A stretch of 64,000 bases of DNA from Paenibacillus tundrae. Its GTDB lineage: Bacteria > Bacillota > Bacilli > Paenibacillales > Paenibacillaceae. The notes beneath the pieces are model-generated. The model was not told the DNA's origin and did not search any database. It saw nothing but the letters and a program-made list of their open reading frames with translations. This document shows positions 27,715-38,382 of this stretch, one piece after another. Every line of letters begins with the position of its first letter. The stretch's first letter is position 1. A program made the position numbers and the translations under genes. The stretch is from the NCBI RefSeq assembly GCF_030812775.1, contig NZ_JAUSTI010000008.1:1-64000 (forward strand), read 5' to 3'.

Positions 27715-28509
27715 CTACAACGCACTTCCACCGAACAAGAAGCGATATTCCCAATGCTTACCTGCAATATTACTGATTGTTACACCGCCACCGGCGTTGG
27801 AATACGTATGCAATACTTTACCGTCACCCAGATAAATACCAGTATGCGTAATTCTTGCTGTGGACTTGTTCACGCCAGCATACGAGGACGACTTAGTCCC
27901 TTTATAAGACATGAAATACATCAGATCGCCGCGTTTTAGATTTTTCCAATTGGTCTGAACAGCGCCCTTCGCTTTAACATAAGCACCTTGTTGGCGAGAA
28001 TCGGCTGGCAGCTTGATTCCGAGTGCATCAATGAAGGCCTGGCGAATGAAGCTGGAGCAATCAAAGGTAGCCGTACTATTACGGCTTGCTCCGAATTCAT
28101 ATGGAGTACCCCAATATTTCATACCTGCAGCAATCACTTTCTCCACTGCCGCTTGATTCGTATTGGATGAGCTGCTACCAGAAGTTGAAGTGTTCGAACT
28201 TCCCCTCACAGCTTTTGTATATTTGGATGAAGAGGATATGTATCCTGTGCGTTTGTTAGCATCCTGTACTTTGTACCAGCTTGATCCAGACTGCCCAAGT
28301 ACGGTAATTTGCTCACCTTTTGGTACCATGCGAACCACTTTTGCACTTGAAGATGCTGAAGTACGCATGTTAACGCCCCAGATCACTTCTAATTTCGAAT
28401 TTTGGACTGCAACCGCTGATACCGGTGCTGTAAGTGCTCCTGTCGTCAGACTTCCCATCAGCATCGTTGCTGTTAGTGTTGCAGTAATCATTTTGCTTTT
28501 CCAGTTCAT
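27715..28509 (-). CDS. Secreted SH3 and NlpC/P60 cell-wall peptidase
   Basis: This 264-residue protein has a signal peptide (to about 33), then a bacterial SH3 domain (GVNMRTSASSSAKVVRMVPKG, WYKVQDANKRTGYI). A Ser/Asn-rich linker with SSNTSTSGSSSSNTN follows. The C-terminal NlpC/P60 domain carries the catalytic Cys in TFDCSSFIRQAF and the His in ARITHTGIYLG. Such enzymes cleave gamma-D-Glu-diaminopimelate bonds in peptidoglycan. It is a single gene between the regulator and the cellulase operon, transcribed leftward. Confidence 0.93.
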   Translation of the reverse strand: MNWKSKMITATLTATMLMGSLTTGALTAPVSAVAVQNSKLEVIWGVNMRTSASSSAKVVRMVPKGEQITVLGQSGSSWYKVQDANKRTGYISSSSKYTKAVRGSSNTSTSGSSSSNTNQAAVEKVIAAGMKYWGTPYEFGASRNSTATFDCSSFIRQAFIDALGIKLPADSRQQGAYVKAKGAVQTNWKNLKRGDLMYFMSYKGTKSSSYAGVNKSTARITHTGIYLGDGKVLHTYSNAGGGVTISNIAGKHWEYRFLFGGSAL

Positions 28510-28986
28510 GATGTCATGTTCCCCCTGATGTTACAGAATTTTAACCTGGCTTGGTTCTCCCGGGCTTGCCCCATTGTAAACGGGCTTTCCATAACGATCA
28601 TCAGACCAAAGTCCTGTATTCGAATCATATGATTTGAGCAATAAGAATCAGGGATACACCTGCCACACACAGAAAAAACGGCTTAAATACGGAGCTTTTT
28701 ACAAAGGTTAAATTATTGTAACCATTTGATGTCACACGCTTTGTCCTGATAAGTACGTGTATACTTTATCCCACCTGCGTAATAGTTCTTAAGAACCACT
28801 AACGATTCACCTCATTCCATAAGTGGAAAACATTACCTCACCAATAAAAGCTATAAATACCCACATTTATACATAAATACGTTTAATTTAATATAGATCT
28901 GGGTATCCATGAACGCAAAAACGTAAAAACCGGGGATTGCTCCCCGGCTTAACTTATTCATTCACATTTTGTTGGACTCGCCTCGA
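28510..28986. other. Intergenic region upstream of the NlpC/P60 gene
   Basis: No firm gene is present. I looked for a c-di-AMP (ydaO) riboswitch, common before such wall hydrolases, and did not find its conserved core. A 40-codon leftward frame overlaps the peptidase start by ATGA but has no ribosome site. The cellulase terminator lies at the right end. Confidence 0.5.
28924..28948 (-). terminator. Terminator of the GH9-GH48 operon
   Basis: CCGGGGA pairs with TCCCCGG around TTGC, and the reverse strand continues TTTTTACG. Confidence 0.85.
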
Positions 28987-31900
28987 TTAAGGCTCGATTC
29001 CCCATACCTTTACACCATCTTGATAGGCAGTCACTTTGCTCCAGGCGCCAAAGGCAGTCTTCGTTGCATCAAATGAGTAATCATTCGTTTGATCAAAATT
29101 GCTCCAGTTGGTCTTCGAGAACCGACCTTGGATAACTCCTGTCTCTGCACCTACTGCCAAGGTTCCTGCTCCCGATTTGAATCCAATCTCCAGATACGTG
29201 TCTGCCGTTCCTGTCGCTGGGTCTACCGCGACAAAACGTGCCTCCACATTACTGCTACCAATCTGAGCATAATCACACCAGAAGCTCAGATCTGCTGCGC
29301 TATCCTTCGTGAAGTAATACCGTAACTTCACCTTGCTCAGATCTACTTCGGTTGTGCCTGTGTTCTTCACGTTAAACTGTGGCGTAATGGCGTTGCCTGA
29401 GGCTGCCGAACTCCCATTACGATACTGCACCTCTATACTGCCCGTTGTAGCAGGAGGTGCTGTAGGCGTCAATGCTACCACGTTCGACAATGTCTGTCCG
29501 CTGGCATTCACGGCCGCAATCCGGTAGCTGTACGTAGTGCCGTTGACTACCGCGCTGTCCGTATACGTCAACTCGGTTACATTGGTCGCCACGTCCGTGT
29601 ACGGTGCTCCATTAACAGAACGCTGTACGTTATAACTGTCCGCCCCTGTGGATGCCGTCCATGTTAACTCCGTCTGAGCATTACCTGCTGTACCTATAAG
29701 CGTCAGTACGTCTGGTACAACTACGCCCGCTTGCGGCGTTGCAGATACCTGTGAAGATGGGGTAGATTCACCTACGGCATTGATCGCCGTGACGATGTAA
29801 TAATAGGTCGTACCATTAGTCAATCCCGCGTCTGTAAAGGTTGTGCCTGTGACTCCAGTTGCAACCGAAGTGTATGGCCCACCGTCTACTTCAGCACGCT
29901 TCACTGTGTATGAAGCTGCACCTGGAGCTGTGTCCCATTTCAGTACAACTTGTTCACTAGCCCCTGTGGCTGTGACACCAGCAGGTGCTGCGGGCACTTC
30001 AACTACTGGAGTCTCTTCATCTCCAAGCAGACGATCATATTCGCCGTATGCGGTAGCCATGTCAACCTGTGACCAGAAACGGTGATAGGTAAAGGTTGGG
30101 GCTCCTTTTTCCCATGTTTTCGTTGTTGGATTGTATGACGTTTTGTACAAGTTATCCAAGTAAGCCCATGCTGGATCTTGCTTGATGGCCGGACGAAGAT
30201 CGGAGTACCCGATGTAAACACCATTTCCGCCTTTCGCTGGATCAGAAGGAATACCAGCCGTTCCTGGAATGGTGTTCCCTTGACCAAACGTTCCCGACCA
30301 GTTTGCAGGAATGTAGATTTCTTTTGCAAAGAAGCGGAAATAGTCCTTGCGCACTTCCTCTGTTACAATTCCTACGCCGTCATTATATTCCCATGCTGTG
30401 TCCAGAAGCTTCTCAGCGAGATCTTTAGCTTCCTGCCCATCAGCACTTAACACACCTTCCTCTGCCTGAGTACCTGCCGCGAAGAAGGTAAGAGCTTTAA
30501 TGTAACTGCCCAATACACCTGTATCCTGTGCTGGATCTTTCGTAACGACATGGAAGTTCGGATTCTCTGTAAAGGAGCTGAAACCATTCCATTTATCAGG
30601 TTGACCCTGCCATTCCTGTCCGCCTGGAATCCAGAATTCACCCGGAGCTGGTGTTGTTGCCACTTGCACATTGGTTCCGCCAAGTACACGCTGACCGGCT
30701 GCATTCAGGTAATAACCTTGAGCATCCGTTACCGGGCGTTCATCTACAAATACATAATCCTTCGTCCAATCAATCCATTTGGTAATGACTTTTTTGGCCA
30801 TTTGGAAGTTCTCGGAGCTCAAATCGCCACTCTCAGCAAGAATATAATACATCTCTGCTACACGTTCGAGTGACCAAGCCTGGAATCCAAACCATGTGTT
30901 GGAGTCTGGGTCACGATATACTGGTGCTTCCTGATATGCCATATCATAAAAAGTACTTACTCCTGCCGGATAAGCTTTGTAAGAGCCATCCAGACTGTTG
31001 GTTGCTCCTCCGCCAATCGCACCTTCATGCGATTGCAGCCAGGTGTAGAACTCCAATTGACGCTTCAAGGAAGCATTCCAATCGTCCTTCGCTGTAGCCG
31101 ATTTTGGAATCAAACCACCTGCCGGATCAGACAGCGCATAGGCTGCAACCGGATTTTGATAAGCCTGGTGCGTATGACTCGCGCCAATGCGCCATGCCCA
31201 TTCTCCTCCTTGCCCTAAGCCACCTCCCCATGAGGTGTACCATGCCATCAGGTACATGTTGGAATCTTTACCTGTGCCCGGAGTCGGTGTCCCATTCTTC
31301 GCACTTCCGATCTTCTGGAAGTACTTATCATGCATACCATACCGCAGATAGTCTCCCATCTTCTTCGCTTTATCCAGATACTTTGTATTGGTATAACCCA
31401 TTTCCTTGGCCCAGTATAGCACTTGTACTGCACGCGCATCTGCATCCGTCGCGTTGGTATAGCGCCACTGAGCTGCAGGTGCCTGATTTTCTTTCGTGAA
31501 CAGACTCATGAAGCCTTCATTGGCTTTGCCGAACGTTTTATTATCTTGTGATGGATGAGGGATCGCCTCCCATACAGATTCTTGTTCACCACGCTGGAAC
31601 GTATTCACATAAGCAGCCGTGTGTGATGGATTCAGCAAATTCCCGTATCCGTACCAATTATCTACATCAAGCAGCCAGTGCATCAGATAGGTCTGGTTAT
31701 TGCCATACGAAGCCTTAAGTTCGGCATCGAGTGGATCTTTGCCTGCCGCATATTGTCCATTAATCGCCGAAGGATATTGATCCGGGAACGGTTTCTCGGC
31801 AGCGTACGTTGCTGGGCTATTCGGATTATAATAACTCATCGTAGGCTGCTCTTCCTTGCCATCACCTTCATTGACCGGAATAATGTATTTCTCCATGTTA

Positions 31901-32262
31901 TCCCAGGCCGCTTCGAGTTTCGACCAATCTCCTGTGTAGTGACCATACATGGTCTCCAGCCATAACCAATAGCTGTATGCCTCCGAGGTTGTCATATGCC
32001 CATAGTCAGGCGCTTCACTCAGCAACGTTTCAATCGAATGATAAGGAATACCTTCTGGTGAAAAATATCCATTAGCCGGGTCTTTTAATTGATCATACAA
32101 TTGCAGAAACCGCTGTTCATTTATACTCTCTACCTGAAGCTCAATAGCTGAATCCGCAGCATGTGCCTGACCAGGCCCCGCCCACAATCCAGTATATCCG
32201 GTCAACATCATTGTTCCTGCCAGCATGGCCGTCAAACTTTTCTTTGTAGCTGATTTCAACAT
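28987..32262 (-). CDS. GH48 processive cellulase with two FN3 and one CBM3 module
   Basis: This secreted 1091-residue enzyme has a signal peptide (cleavage after AHA, about residue 36) and a GH48 catalytic domain to about 750. Diagnostic segments include ETLLSEAPDYGHMTTSEAYS (with the likely acid Glu), MSYYNPNSPATYA and YGYGNL. Two fibronectin-III modules (about 759-849 and 850-935) and a CBM3 (about 942-1091) follow. GH48 enzymes attack cellulose chains from the reducing end and act with GH9 endoglucanases. It lies 73 bases downstream of the GH9 gene, forming a two-gene operon. GGGAGG precedes the ATG. Confidence 0.96.
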   Translation of the reverse strand: MLKSATKKSLTAMLAGTMMLTGYTGLWAGPGQAHAADSAIELQVESINEQRFLQLYDQLKDPANGYFSPEGIPYHSIETLLSEAPDYGHMTTSEAYSYWLWLETMYGHYTGDWSKLEAAWDNMEKYIIPVNEGDGKEEQPTMSYYNPNSPATYAAEKPFPDQYPSAINGQYAAGKDPLDAELKASYGNNQTYLMHWLLDVDNWYGYGNLLNPSHTAAYVNTFQRGEQESVWEAIPHPSQDNKTFGKANEGFMSLFTKENQAPAAQWRYTNATDADARAVQVLYWAKEMGYTNTKYLDKAKKMGDYLRYGMHDKYFQKIGSAKNGTPTPGTGKDSNMYLMAWYTSWGGGLGQGGEWAWRIGASHTHQAYQNPVAAYALSDPAGGLIPKSATAKDDWNASLKRQLEFYTWLQSHEGAIGGGATNSLDGSYKAYPAGVSTFYDMAYQEAPVYRDPDSNTWFGFQAWSLERVAEMYYILAESGDLSSENFQMAKKVITKWIDWTKDYVFVDERPVTDAQGYYLNAAGQRVLGGTNVQVATTPAPGEFWIPGGQEWQGQPDKWNGFSSFTENPNFHVVTKDPAQDTGVLGSYIKALTFFAAGTQAEEGVLSADGQEAKDLAEKLLDTAWEYNDGVGIVTEEVRKDYFRFFAKEIYIPANWSGTFGQGNTIPGTAGIPSDPAKGGNGVYIGYSDLRPAIKQDPAWAYLDNLYKTSYNPTTKTWEKGAPTFTYHRFWSQVDMATAYGEYDRLLGDEETPVVEVPAAPAGVTATGASEQVVLKWDTAPGAASYTVKRAEVDGGPYTSVATGVTGTTFTDAGLTNGTTYYYIVTAINAVGESTPSSQVSATPQAGVVVPDVLTLIGTAGNAQTELTWTASTGADSYNVQRSVNGAPYTDVATNVTELTYTDSAVVNGTTYSYRIAAVNASGQTLSNVVALTPTAPPATTGSIEVQYRNGSSAASGNAITPQFNVKNTGTTEVDLSKVKLRYYFTKDSAADLSFWCDYAQIGSSNVEARFVAVDPATGTADTYLEIGFKSGAGTLAVGAETGVIQGRFSKTNWSNFDQTNDYSFDATKTAFGAWSKVTAYQDGVKVWGIEP

Positions 32263-32335
32263 GTACTTACCTCCCTAAATGAGTAGAATTATTAAGATCC
32301 ACTGCGCTTGGAATATTCGGCGCTTCCACGGGTCA

Positions 32336-35335
32336 TTATGGTTCAATCCCCCACACTTGTGTGCCGCCCTGATATCCAGTCACTTGATTCCAGGCGGTAA
32401 AAGCCGTCTTCGTTGCATCATAAGAATAGTCATTGCTCTGATCAAAATTGCTCCAGTTTGTCTTAGAGAAGCGTGCCTGAATGACACCTGTCTCCGCCCC
32501 AGGAGCTAGACTGCCTGCACCCGGTTTAAAACTAATCTCCAGATAGGTGTCTGCCGTACCCTTCGCCGGATTCACGTTTACGAATCGACCTTCAATATTG
32601 GCTGCACCGACCTGTGCATAGTCGCACCAGAAGCTCAGATCGGCTGAACCATCCTTCGTAAAATAGTAACGCAGCTTCACTGTACTCAGATCAACCGCCT
32701 GAGTTCCCGTGTTCTTCACATTGAATTGTGGCGTCACTGCATTACTGGACACGCCAGATCCTGTGGTCCGATACTGAAATTCCAATGTGCCCGTCGTTGC
32801 TGGCGGTGCACTTGGTGTCAGTGTCACAACATTGGACAGCGTCTGCCCCGCTGCGTTAACAGCCACAATTCGGTAGCTGTATGTCGTCCCATTCACTGCT
32901 GTTGCATCGGTATAGGTCAGTGTCGTTAAATCGGTTGCTACATCCGTGTAGGCTCCTCCTGCAAGCGCACGCTGTACCTTGTAACTTGCAGTTCCTGCGG
33001 ATGATGTCCAAGATAAGTTCGTTTGAGCGTTACCCGCCGTTCCAGTTAACGCCAACGTACCAGGTACGACTGTAGCAGCCTGAGGTGTTGCCGAAACTTG
33101 AACAGAATTCCCTGATTCTCCTGCGGAGTTCACCGCAGTAACGACATAGTAATAGGTTGTTCCGTTCGTTAAGCCGGTATCTGTATGTGTTAGCCCGTTG
33201 ATTCCAGTAGCTACAGAAATATATGGTCCACCTGTCACCGGAGCGCGTTTCACCGAGTAGGATGTGGCGCCTGGCACAGCCGTCCAGGTGAGCGCTACTT
33301 GGGTGCTTCCTGCTACGGCCTGCACGTTAGCAGGTACGCTTGGAGCCGTTACAAGAGCGATCCCTGGCTCCTGACCATATACGCGTATCCCAGCATCATA
33401 GACTGGTAGATAAGCACTCTTCGCCACATTACCAGTACCTAAATTCTGAAATGAGTGGTCGTTATTCGGATTCCATGCCCCTTGAGGGCCGGAAATGCGG
33501 AACTGTATTTCTTTGCGATAGTGCCCCTCTCCACCAGGATAGATTTTGGTTCCACTGAAGTCGGCGGTAATGGCATAAATATGTTGACTTGCATCTACGA
33601 CTACAGGTTGCGAGATCGTTGCACCTTCCGCATAAGATGCAGTGACATTCACATCCGAGACTGTACGTCCTGCCGCGTATACCTCACTTAGATCAAGGAA
33701 GTATTTAAATGAGAGTTGATCCCCCATCCGTGCGGGCCAGGCTGAGCGATTGTTCAGCATTGCCCTGATCTCCGTGAAGTTTGAACCGGAAGCCTTAATG
33801 GCTGCCTCAACGAAAATTTCATCTCCTTTTACTTCAGGGGCAGGAAAGTTGGCAAGAGGCTGATGCCCTTGACCAAACAATAGATTCATCTTCGCGAGCG
33901 CTCCTGTGAATCCCGCATTATAGTCGGTTGCAACCTCGTTGCTAACATAGTCCCCAATATCATCCGTGTATTGATCCGATGCATTCGGGCCTCCCACCAT
34001 GGCGCCATACAAAATATGACGGTGGCTTGTCGGGACACTTTCACTATTGGCCCATGAGCCATGAGCTGTACGATGATGTGGGTGCTGCGGAGCATTCTGC
34101 CCATAACCAACCACGTAACTGCTCTGACGTGGGTTATCCCCCAGGATGTAGTCCATTTGCGAAACGGCAAAGTCCTGATATCTTGCTTTTTTCACAGGAT
34201 CACTGACCCAGTCCGAATATACAAAAGCAATAAAGGATGCGTTCGCTGCATAGCGGAGTGAACCCCATTGATCCAACCAAGCCAGACCTCCTGGTGTATA
34301 TTTCACTCTGTGCCCATTCGTACCGACTGACCAATAATCGAGATTGCGCTCTGTAGACTGAATAAATCTTGCCGCTTCCGGCATATTCAAACTGGAAGTA
34401 ATACGGGCTAGCAGAATCTGTGCCCCGTAGTTTTTGTTATCCCACCCCTGTGTCCAGGTGTAAGGCCAATTGCTAGAACCTCCGGATGCCCATTGGTCGG
34501 TAGCAGCTATTGCTTTGGACAAGTAAGCGCTATCATTAGTTGCTAAATAAAGCCATGCTCCACCCCAAGCCAGCTCATCGTAGTACCCTGACCATGAATT
34601 GTAAAAGGACTGGGCATCCGTGATACAATCCGAGTATTTACCACGATACGTATCTGCGAAGCTGTATAGCTCCTTCGCATGTCGAAGTAACTTCGCCGAA
34701 TACTCTGGTTCATCGTCTGCAAATACAATGGAAGCTGCTGCCAGCGCTGCTGCCGTCTCGCCTGCAAGATCACTTCCTGGACAAGAAGCATCGATCTTGA
34801 ATGACGGACGGTTCATCTGCATGACTTCCGCAGGCCCCCACCAAGCATGATCCGTATTCCCCGCTCCAACTTGTCCCCATAATTCGTTTGGTTTCGTATG
34901 CGCTTTCATAAAATAATCAGTTGCCCACTTGATATTGTCCTTGATCTCTTCCAGCTGTCCTGCATTCTCATAACCATCACGATATTCCACTACAGACCAT
35001 GCCAGCATTGTCGCCGAATAAGCCATCGGCAAGCCAAATTTCACATGATCACCAGCGTCGTACCATCCACCTGTCAGATCAACGCCAACATCAGATCCGT
35101 CACGTAGTCCTGAATCTCCCCGCCATTCCACTCGGTTATCCGCCGGCAGTTTACCTGATCGTTGAGTTTCATAGAAATAGATGGCTTTCTGCAGAGCTTC
35201 TGCATAATTGTGAGTGCCAGCGGCCGCATCCGCCTTACCAATCAATCCTGTACCCACCGGTAAACTCCCTGCCAGTAGTCCTGCCGACAACGCAATGATT
35301 GCGATTCGTCTCCACCAGCTTTGTTTCATGTCCAA
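32336..35335 (-). CDS. GH9 endoglucanase with CBM3c, two FN3 and CBM3b modules
   Basis: This secreted 999-residue enzyme starts at a TTG with GGAG 8 bases upstream. A signal peptide (to about 38) precedes the GH9 domain, with WYDAGDHVKFGLPMA (catalytic base Asp) and SNEVATDYNAGFTGAL (catalytic acid Glu). A CBM3c-type module fused to the catalytic domain follows at about 505-655, typical of processive theme-B GH9 enzymes. Two FN3 modules and a terminal CBM3b (850-999) end the protein. The FN3-FN3-CBM3 tail is closely similar to that of the GH48 partner. The pair forms a minimal non-cellulosomal system for crystalline cellulose. Confidence 0.96.
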   Translation of the reverse strand: MDMKQSWWRRIAIIALSAGLLAGSLPVGTGLIGKADAAAGTHNYAEALQKAIYFYETQRSGKLPADNRVEWRGDSGLRDGSDVGVDLTGGWYDAGDHVKFGLPMAYSATMLAWSVVEYRDGYENAGQLEEIKDNIKWATDYFMKAHTKPNELWGQVGAGNTDHAWWGPAEVMQMNRPSFKIDASCPGSDLAGETAAALAAASIVFADDEPEYSAKLLRHAKELYSFADTYRGKYSDCITDAQSFYNSWSGYYDELAWGGAWLYLATNDSAYLSKAIAATDQWASGGSSNWPYTWTQGWDNKNYGAQILLARITSSLNMPEAARFIQSTERNLDYWSVGTNGHRVKYTPGGLAWLDQWGSLRYAANASFIAFVYSDWVSDPVKKARYQDFAVSQMDYILGDNPRQSSYVVGYGQNAPQHPHHRTAHGSWANSESVPTSHRHILYGAMVGGPNASDQYTDDIGDYVSNEVATDYNAGFTGALAKMNLLFGQGHQPLANFPAPEVKGDEIFVEAAIKASGSNFTEIRAMLNNRSAWPARMGDQLSFKYFLDLSEVYAAGRTVSDVNVTASYAEGATISQPVVVDASQHIYAITADFSGTKIYPGGEGHYRKEIQFRISGPQGAWNPNNDHSFQNLGTGNVAKSAYLPVYDAGIRVYGQEPGIALVTAPSVPANVQAVAGSTQVALTWTAVPGATSYSVKRAPVTGGPYISVATGINGLTHTDTGLTNGTTYYYVVTAVNSAGESGNSVQVSATPQAATVVPGTLALTGTAGNAQTNLSWTSSAGTASYKVQRALAGGAYTDVATDLTTLTYTDATAVNGTTYSYRIVAVNAAGQTLSNVVTLTPSAPPATTGTLEFQYRTTGSGVSSNAVTPQFNVKNTGTQAVDLSTVKLRYYFTKDGSADLSFWCDYAQVGAANIEGRFVNVNPAKGTADTYLEISFKPGAGSLAPGAETGVIQARFSKTNWSNFDQSNDYSYDATKTAFTAWNQVTGYQGGTQVWGIEP

Positions 35336-35534
35336 TCATTCATCTCCTCTTCATCAATTCTGTTACGTATTGCCTTATATAAAACGATTCAAACCCGCTC
35401 CTCTCTATGGTGTGACTCCCTGTTAATTTCACCATTAATTTCCATTATAGTCTTTTGTCTAACTTGCAATATAAGCATTGGTGACTTCTGAAATAACATT
35501 GTTGTGACATATCCAGCTCCTTTTAGCACCATTG
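35336..35534 (-). promoter_or_regulatory. Upstream region of the GH9-GH48 operon
   Basis: On the reverse strand, a TATAAT (35447-35452 region) with a TTGCAA-like sequence 14 bases upstream is the only promoter-like signal. The spacing is short, so the -35 is doubtful. No gene is seen in the stretch to 35656. Confidence 0.35.
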
Positions 35535-35580
35535 CAAAAAAAGCCGTTCCCTAATGGGGTATATCCCATCAGGTAACGAC
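35535..35580 (-). terminator. Terminator after the first chemoreceptor gene
   Basis: GCCGTTCCCTAATGGG pairs imperfectly with CCCATCAGGTAACGAC, and the reverse strand ends in TTTTTTT. Confidence 0.85.
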
Positions 35581-35656
35581 TTCTATACACAATGCATTTC
35601 TATAAACTCGCTACATACCGCACTGCTCCTTCCAAGCAAGGGAATGTTGGCGTAGA

Positions 35657-37396
35657 CTATACCTTGAATTTATTGATCTGTTCTTGAAGCTCCTCTGCCA
35701 TTTGGGACAATGAACTCGCTGATGAAGCAATCTCTTCCATGGAAGCTAACTGTTCCTCAGTTGCAGCAGATACGTTATGCGCTCCACCTGCAGCTTCCTC
35801 AGCAATATTGGAGATCTGATCTACATATCCCACAACTTCATTCGTACTCGCTGACATCTCTTCCGAGCCTGCAGATACTTCTTGAATTTCACCCGCTACC
35901 TTGTTCACGGCATCTGAGATCTGTTCGAAGGCTTGGCCTGCTGCAGTTACCATCTCGATTCCAGCTTCGGTTTCGCTGCTGTTCACTTTCACAGCTTGTA
36001 CCGCATGGCCTGTATCATTTTGAATCAATTGCACCAGGTCAGTGATTCGCTGTGCAGAGATCGAGGATTCCTCGGCAAGCTTACGCACTTCACCAGCAAC
36101 AACAGCGAAGCCTTTGCCATGTTCACCTGCACGCGCTGCTTCAATCGCTGCATTCAATGCAAGCAGGTTCGTCTGACGAGCAATATTGTTGATAACCTCT
36201 GTGATGTTACCGATCTCTGTAGAACGCTCTCCCAATCCTGTAACTAATGAAGATAGCGAAGCTATCGAATTACGTACAGAACCCATCTGTTCTACAGCCT
36301 GTTTGATGATCATATTTCCTTCGGAAGACTGGTTCGCTGCATCGACAGCCGATACGGATACACTCTGAGCAAGCTCTGCAATTTGTTCAGAACCTAGAGC
36401 CATCTCGCTCATTGCTTGGGATGAACGCTTAACGATATTTACTTGATCGGATGTACCTACCGCCAGCTCTTCCACTGTTTCCGAGATTTGTTTGGATGCA
36501 CTTGTATTCTGCTCCGCACTCGCAAGCAGTTCTTCTGATGAAGCGGCTACCTGCTGCGAAGTCATGGATACCGATTGAATCATATTGCGCAAATTACCTG
36601 TCATAACGTTGAAGGATTCTGCAAGTGTTCCGAGTTCATCCTTGTTCTTAAGCGTAATTTTCTCGCCTGTCAGGTCTCCATTGGCAATAAGCATCGCTGC
36701 CGCATTCATTTTTTGAATTGGTCTGGAGATGATAATGGAGATAAAGATCGCAATAATCAACGCAAGCACGATCGCTGTAATACTCAGTGCAACAATAATG
36801 ACGAAGGCTCTTTCGGCTGATTCAACCGATGAATTCGTAGCAGCGTCGGATCCATTGTTGCCAAGTTCAATCAATCTAGCAATGGTATCATTCGCTGTAT
36901 ACCATAGAGAATAAGCTTCACTATGTAGTCTACTCGCCTCACCATAATTGTTACTTCTGCCAAACTCAATGAATGCAGGCATCTTCTCCACATAGCCATC
37001 GTAGTTTGGACTAAAGCTCTCATTGTATAGCTTCATGGCTTCTTCATTGTTACCAATCAGATTAACGAGCTGTTTACGCTCATCCTCGATCTTGGTTAAG
37101 AGAAACTGCAAAGATTCATTGAGCTTGGAAATCTCCTCTTGGCTCGTTTCCACGATCACTGCCAAAGCAAGACGCTCCACATCGGATACATCCCCATTCA
37201 TCTGGCCCAATAGCGTAACACTAGGCATCCATGTCTGATCAATGGCACTAGCCTTATTGGACATATCCTTGATCTGTGTTGCCGAATAGATGCTCACAAA
37301 AGCAAGCAATGCGACCACGATTGCAAAACCAAGTAATAATTTCATGCGAATCGTTAACCTAAATTTCCCCGCCACGTTTCCCCACGTGTTCTTCAT
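35657..37396 (-). CDS. Methyl-accepting chemotaxis protein with four-helix-bundle sensor
   Basis: This 579-residue chemoreceptor starts at the ATG 8 bases after AAGGAG; a GTG three codons earlier abuts that site. TM1 ([19 protein letters not shown]) and TM2 ([20 protein letters not shown]) bracket an extracellular four-helix-bundle domain. A HAMP domain ([20 protein letters not shown]) and a cytoplasmic signalling hairpin with [20 protein letters not shown] follow. It relays ligand binding to CheA. It sits just upstream of the cellulase operon on the same strand, separated by a terminator. A role in sensing plant sugars is possible but not shown. Confidence 0.93.
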   Translation of the reverse strand: MKNTWGNVAGKFRLTIRMKLLLGFAIVVALLAFVSIYSATQIKDMSNKASAIDQTWMPSVTLLGQMNGDVSDVERLALAVIVETSQEEISKLNESLQFLLTKIEDERKQLVNLIGNNEEAMKLYNESFSPNYDGYVEKMPAFIEFGRSNNYGEASRLHSEAYSLWYTANDTIARLIELGNNGSDAATNSSVESAERAFVIIVALSITAIVLALIIAIFISIIISRPIQKMNAAAMLIANGDLTGEKITLKNKDELGTLAESFNVMTGNLRNMIQSVSMTSQQVAASSEELLASAEQNTSASKQISETVEELAVGTSDQVNIVKRSSQAMSEMALGSEQIAELAQSVSVSAVDAANQSSEGNMIIKQAVEQMGSVRNSIASLSSLVTGLGERSTEIGNITEVINNIARQTNLLALNAAIEAARAGEHGKGFAVVAGEVRKLAEESSISAQRITDLVQLIQNDTGHAVQAVKVNSSETEAGIEMVTAAGQAFEQISDAVNKVAGEIQEVSAGSEEMSASTNEVVGYVDQISNIAEEAAGGAHNVSAATEEQLASMEEIASSASSLSQMAEELQEQINKFKV

Positions 37397-37555
37397 AGTT
37401 CCCACTCCTTAGCATCGTACATATCAATACTATATCGACAAACTCCGTCGTAAATTGTAGATATATCCCATCCATCTTTCATAAATTTCATGTAACAATG
37501 AAAAATTTACAATCACTCTAGTAAAAGCCCAAAATATGTTTGGAAACTCACGGCT

Positions 37556-37602
37556 CAAAAAGCCTCATTTTCCTGGCAACGCCAAAAAATGAGGCTCTTT
37601 TA
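37556..37602. terminator. Bidirectional terminator between PAP2 gene and chemoreceptor
   Basis: AAAGCCTCATTTT pairs with AAAATGAGGCTCTTTT; both sides carry A/T tracts. It lies downstream of the leftward PAP2 gene. Confidence 0.87.
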
Positions 37603-37647
37603 TATTTGCTTTTACTATAGTTGAAGTAAATTTCTTAAACGGATGAA

Positions 37648-38199
37648 TCAGCGAAAAATACGTCGATGAATCTGAATGAAAAAGTCAGGAACAGACTTCG
37701 TATATTGACGTGTACCAATCAGAATAACACTGACCAGACTACCCAGAATGAACCCACCGAGAATATCTCCCGGGTAATGAACCCCAACATAGACACGTGA
37801 TACACCTGTTAGCACAGCCAGTAATAACATCCAGAAGCCGAAGCGACGGCCAATGAAAAATGATGCTGCAGCAAGCGCAAAGACAAAGGATGCATGCTTA
37901 CTTGGAAAAGATGGATCAGGTACATGTGGAACGAGCTGGTTCACAGCACCTTCCATAAAAGGCCTAGGATGGCCTACGACAGGAGAAATGCCCCATTTTG
38001 CTAACACAAGTGCCACTATAGAAGACACGCACGCATAGAACACGATGCGCTGCTTGTGGGCATCCCCAACAAACCATACCAGGACAAGCAGAGCAATCAT
38101 AAACCATACGGCATACTCAGCCGAGGTAATCATAAACCAGTCAAGCAGCGGAATTCGATCCGCGAACTGATTAATCCAGTTAAAAATAGATTGATTCAT
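37648..38199 (-). CDS. PAP2-family phosphatase, BcrC-like undecaprenyl-pyrophosphatase
   Basis: This 183-residue membrane protein has about five hydrophobic helices and the three PAP2 motifs: KWGISPVVGHPRP, PSFPSKHAS and SRVYVGVHYPGD. The second motif has Lys in place of the usual Gly of PSGH. BcrC-type enzymes recycle undecaprenyl pyrophosphate for cell-wall synthesis and give bacitracin tolerance. It is a lone gene next to an LCP wall-polymer transferase on the opposite strand. The substrate assignment is by family resemblance. Confidence 0.88.
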   Translation of the reverse strand: MNQSIFNWINQFADRIPLLDWFMITSAEYAVWFMIALLVLVWFVGDAHKQRIVFYACVSSIVALVLAKWGISPVVGHPRPFMEGAVNQLVPHVPDPSFPSKHASFVFALAAASFFIGRRFGFWMLLLAVLTGVSRVYVGVHYPGDILGGFILGSLVSVILIGTRQYTKSVPDFFIQIHRRIFR

Positions 38200-38382
38200 A
38201 TTCGAAGCTTAATACCCCCATTACACAAACCTAGATTATTTTTTACATATTAAATATACACTAACTATTTGTCAAACAAACCACGAATCAACCGAACTTT
38301 CGAAATCAAACAGGACATTTGCCTTACTTTTTGTTAAAATGGTTTGGGGTTATGCTACAAAAAGATAAGAAAGGTGAAGATT

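Noticed and set aside
28510..28640. 40-codon frame overlapping the NlpC/P60 start by ATGA
   Set aside because: There is no ribosome site and no recognisable sequence; the overlap may be chance.
28510..28760. c-di-AMP (ydaO) riboswitch before the NlpC/P60 gene
   Set aside because: The position is typical, but the conserved core of that class is not visible on the reverse strand.
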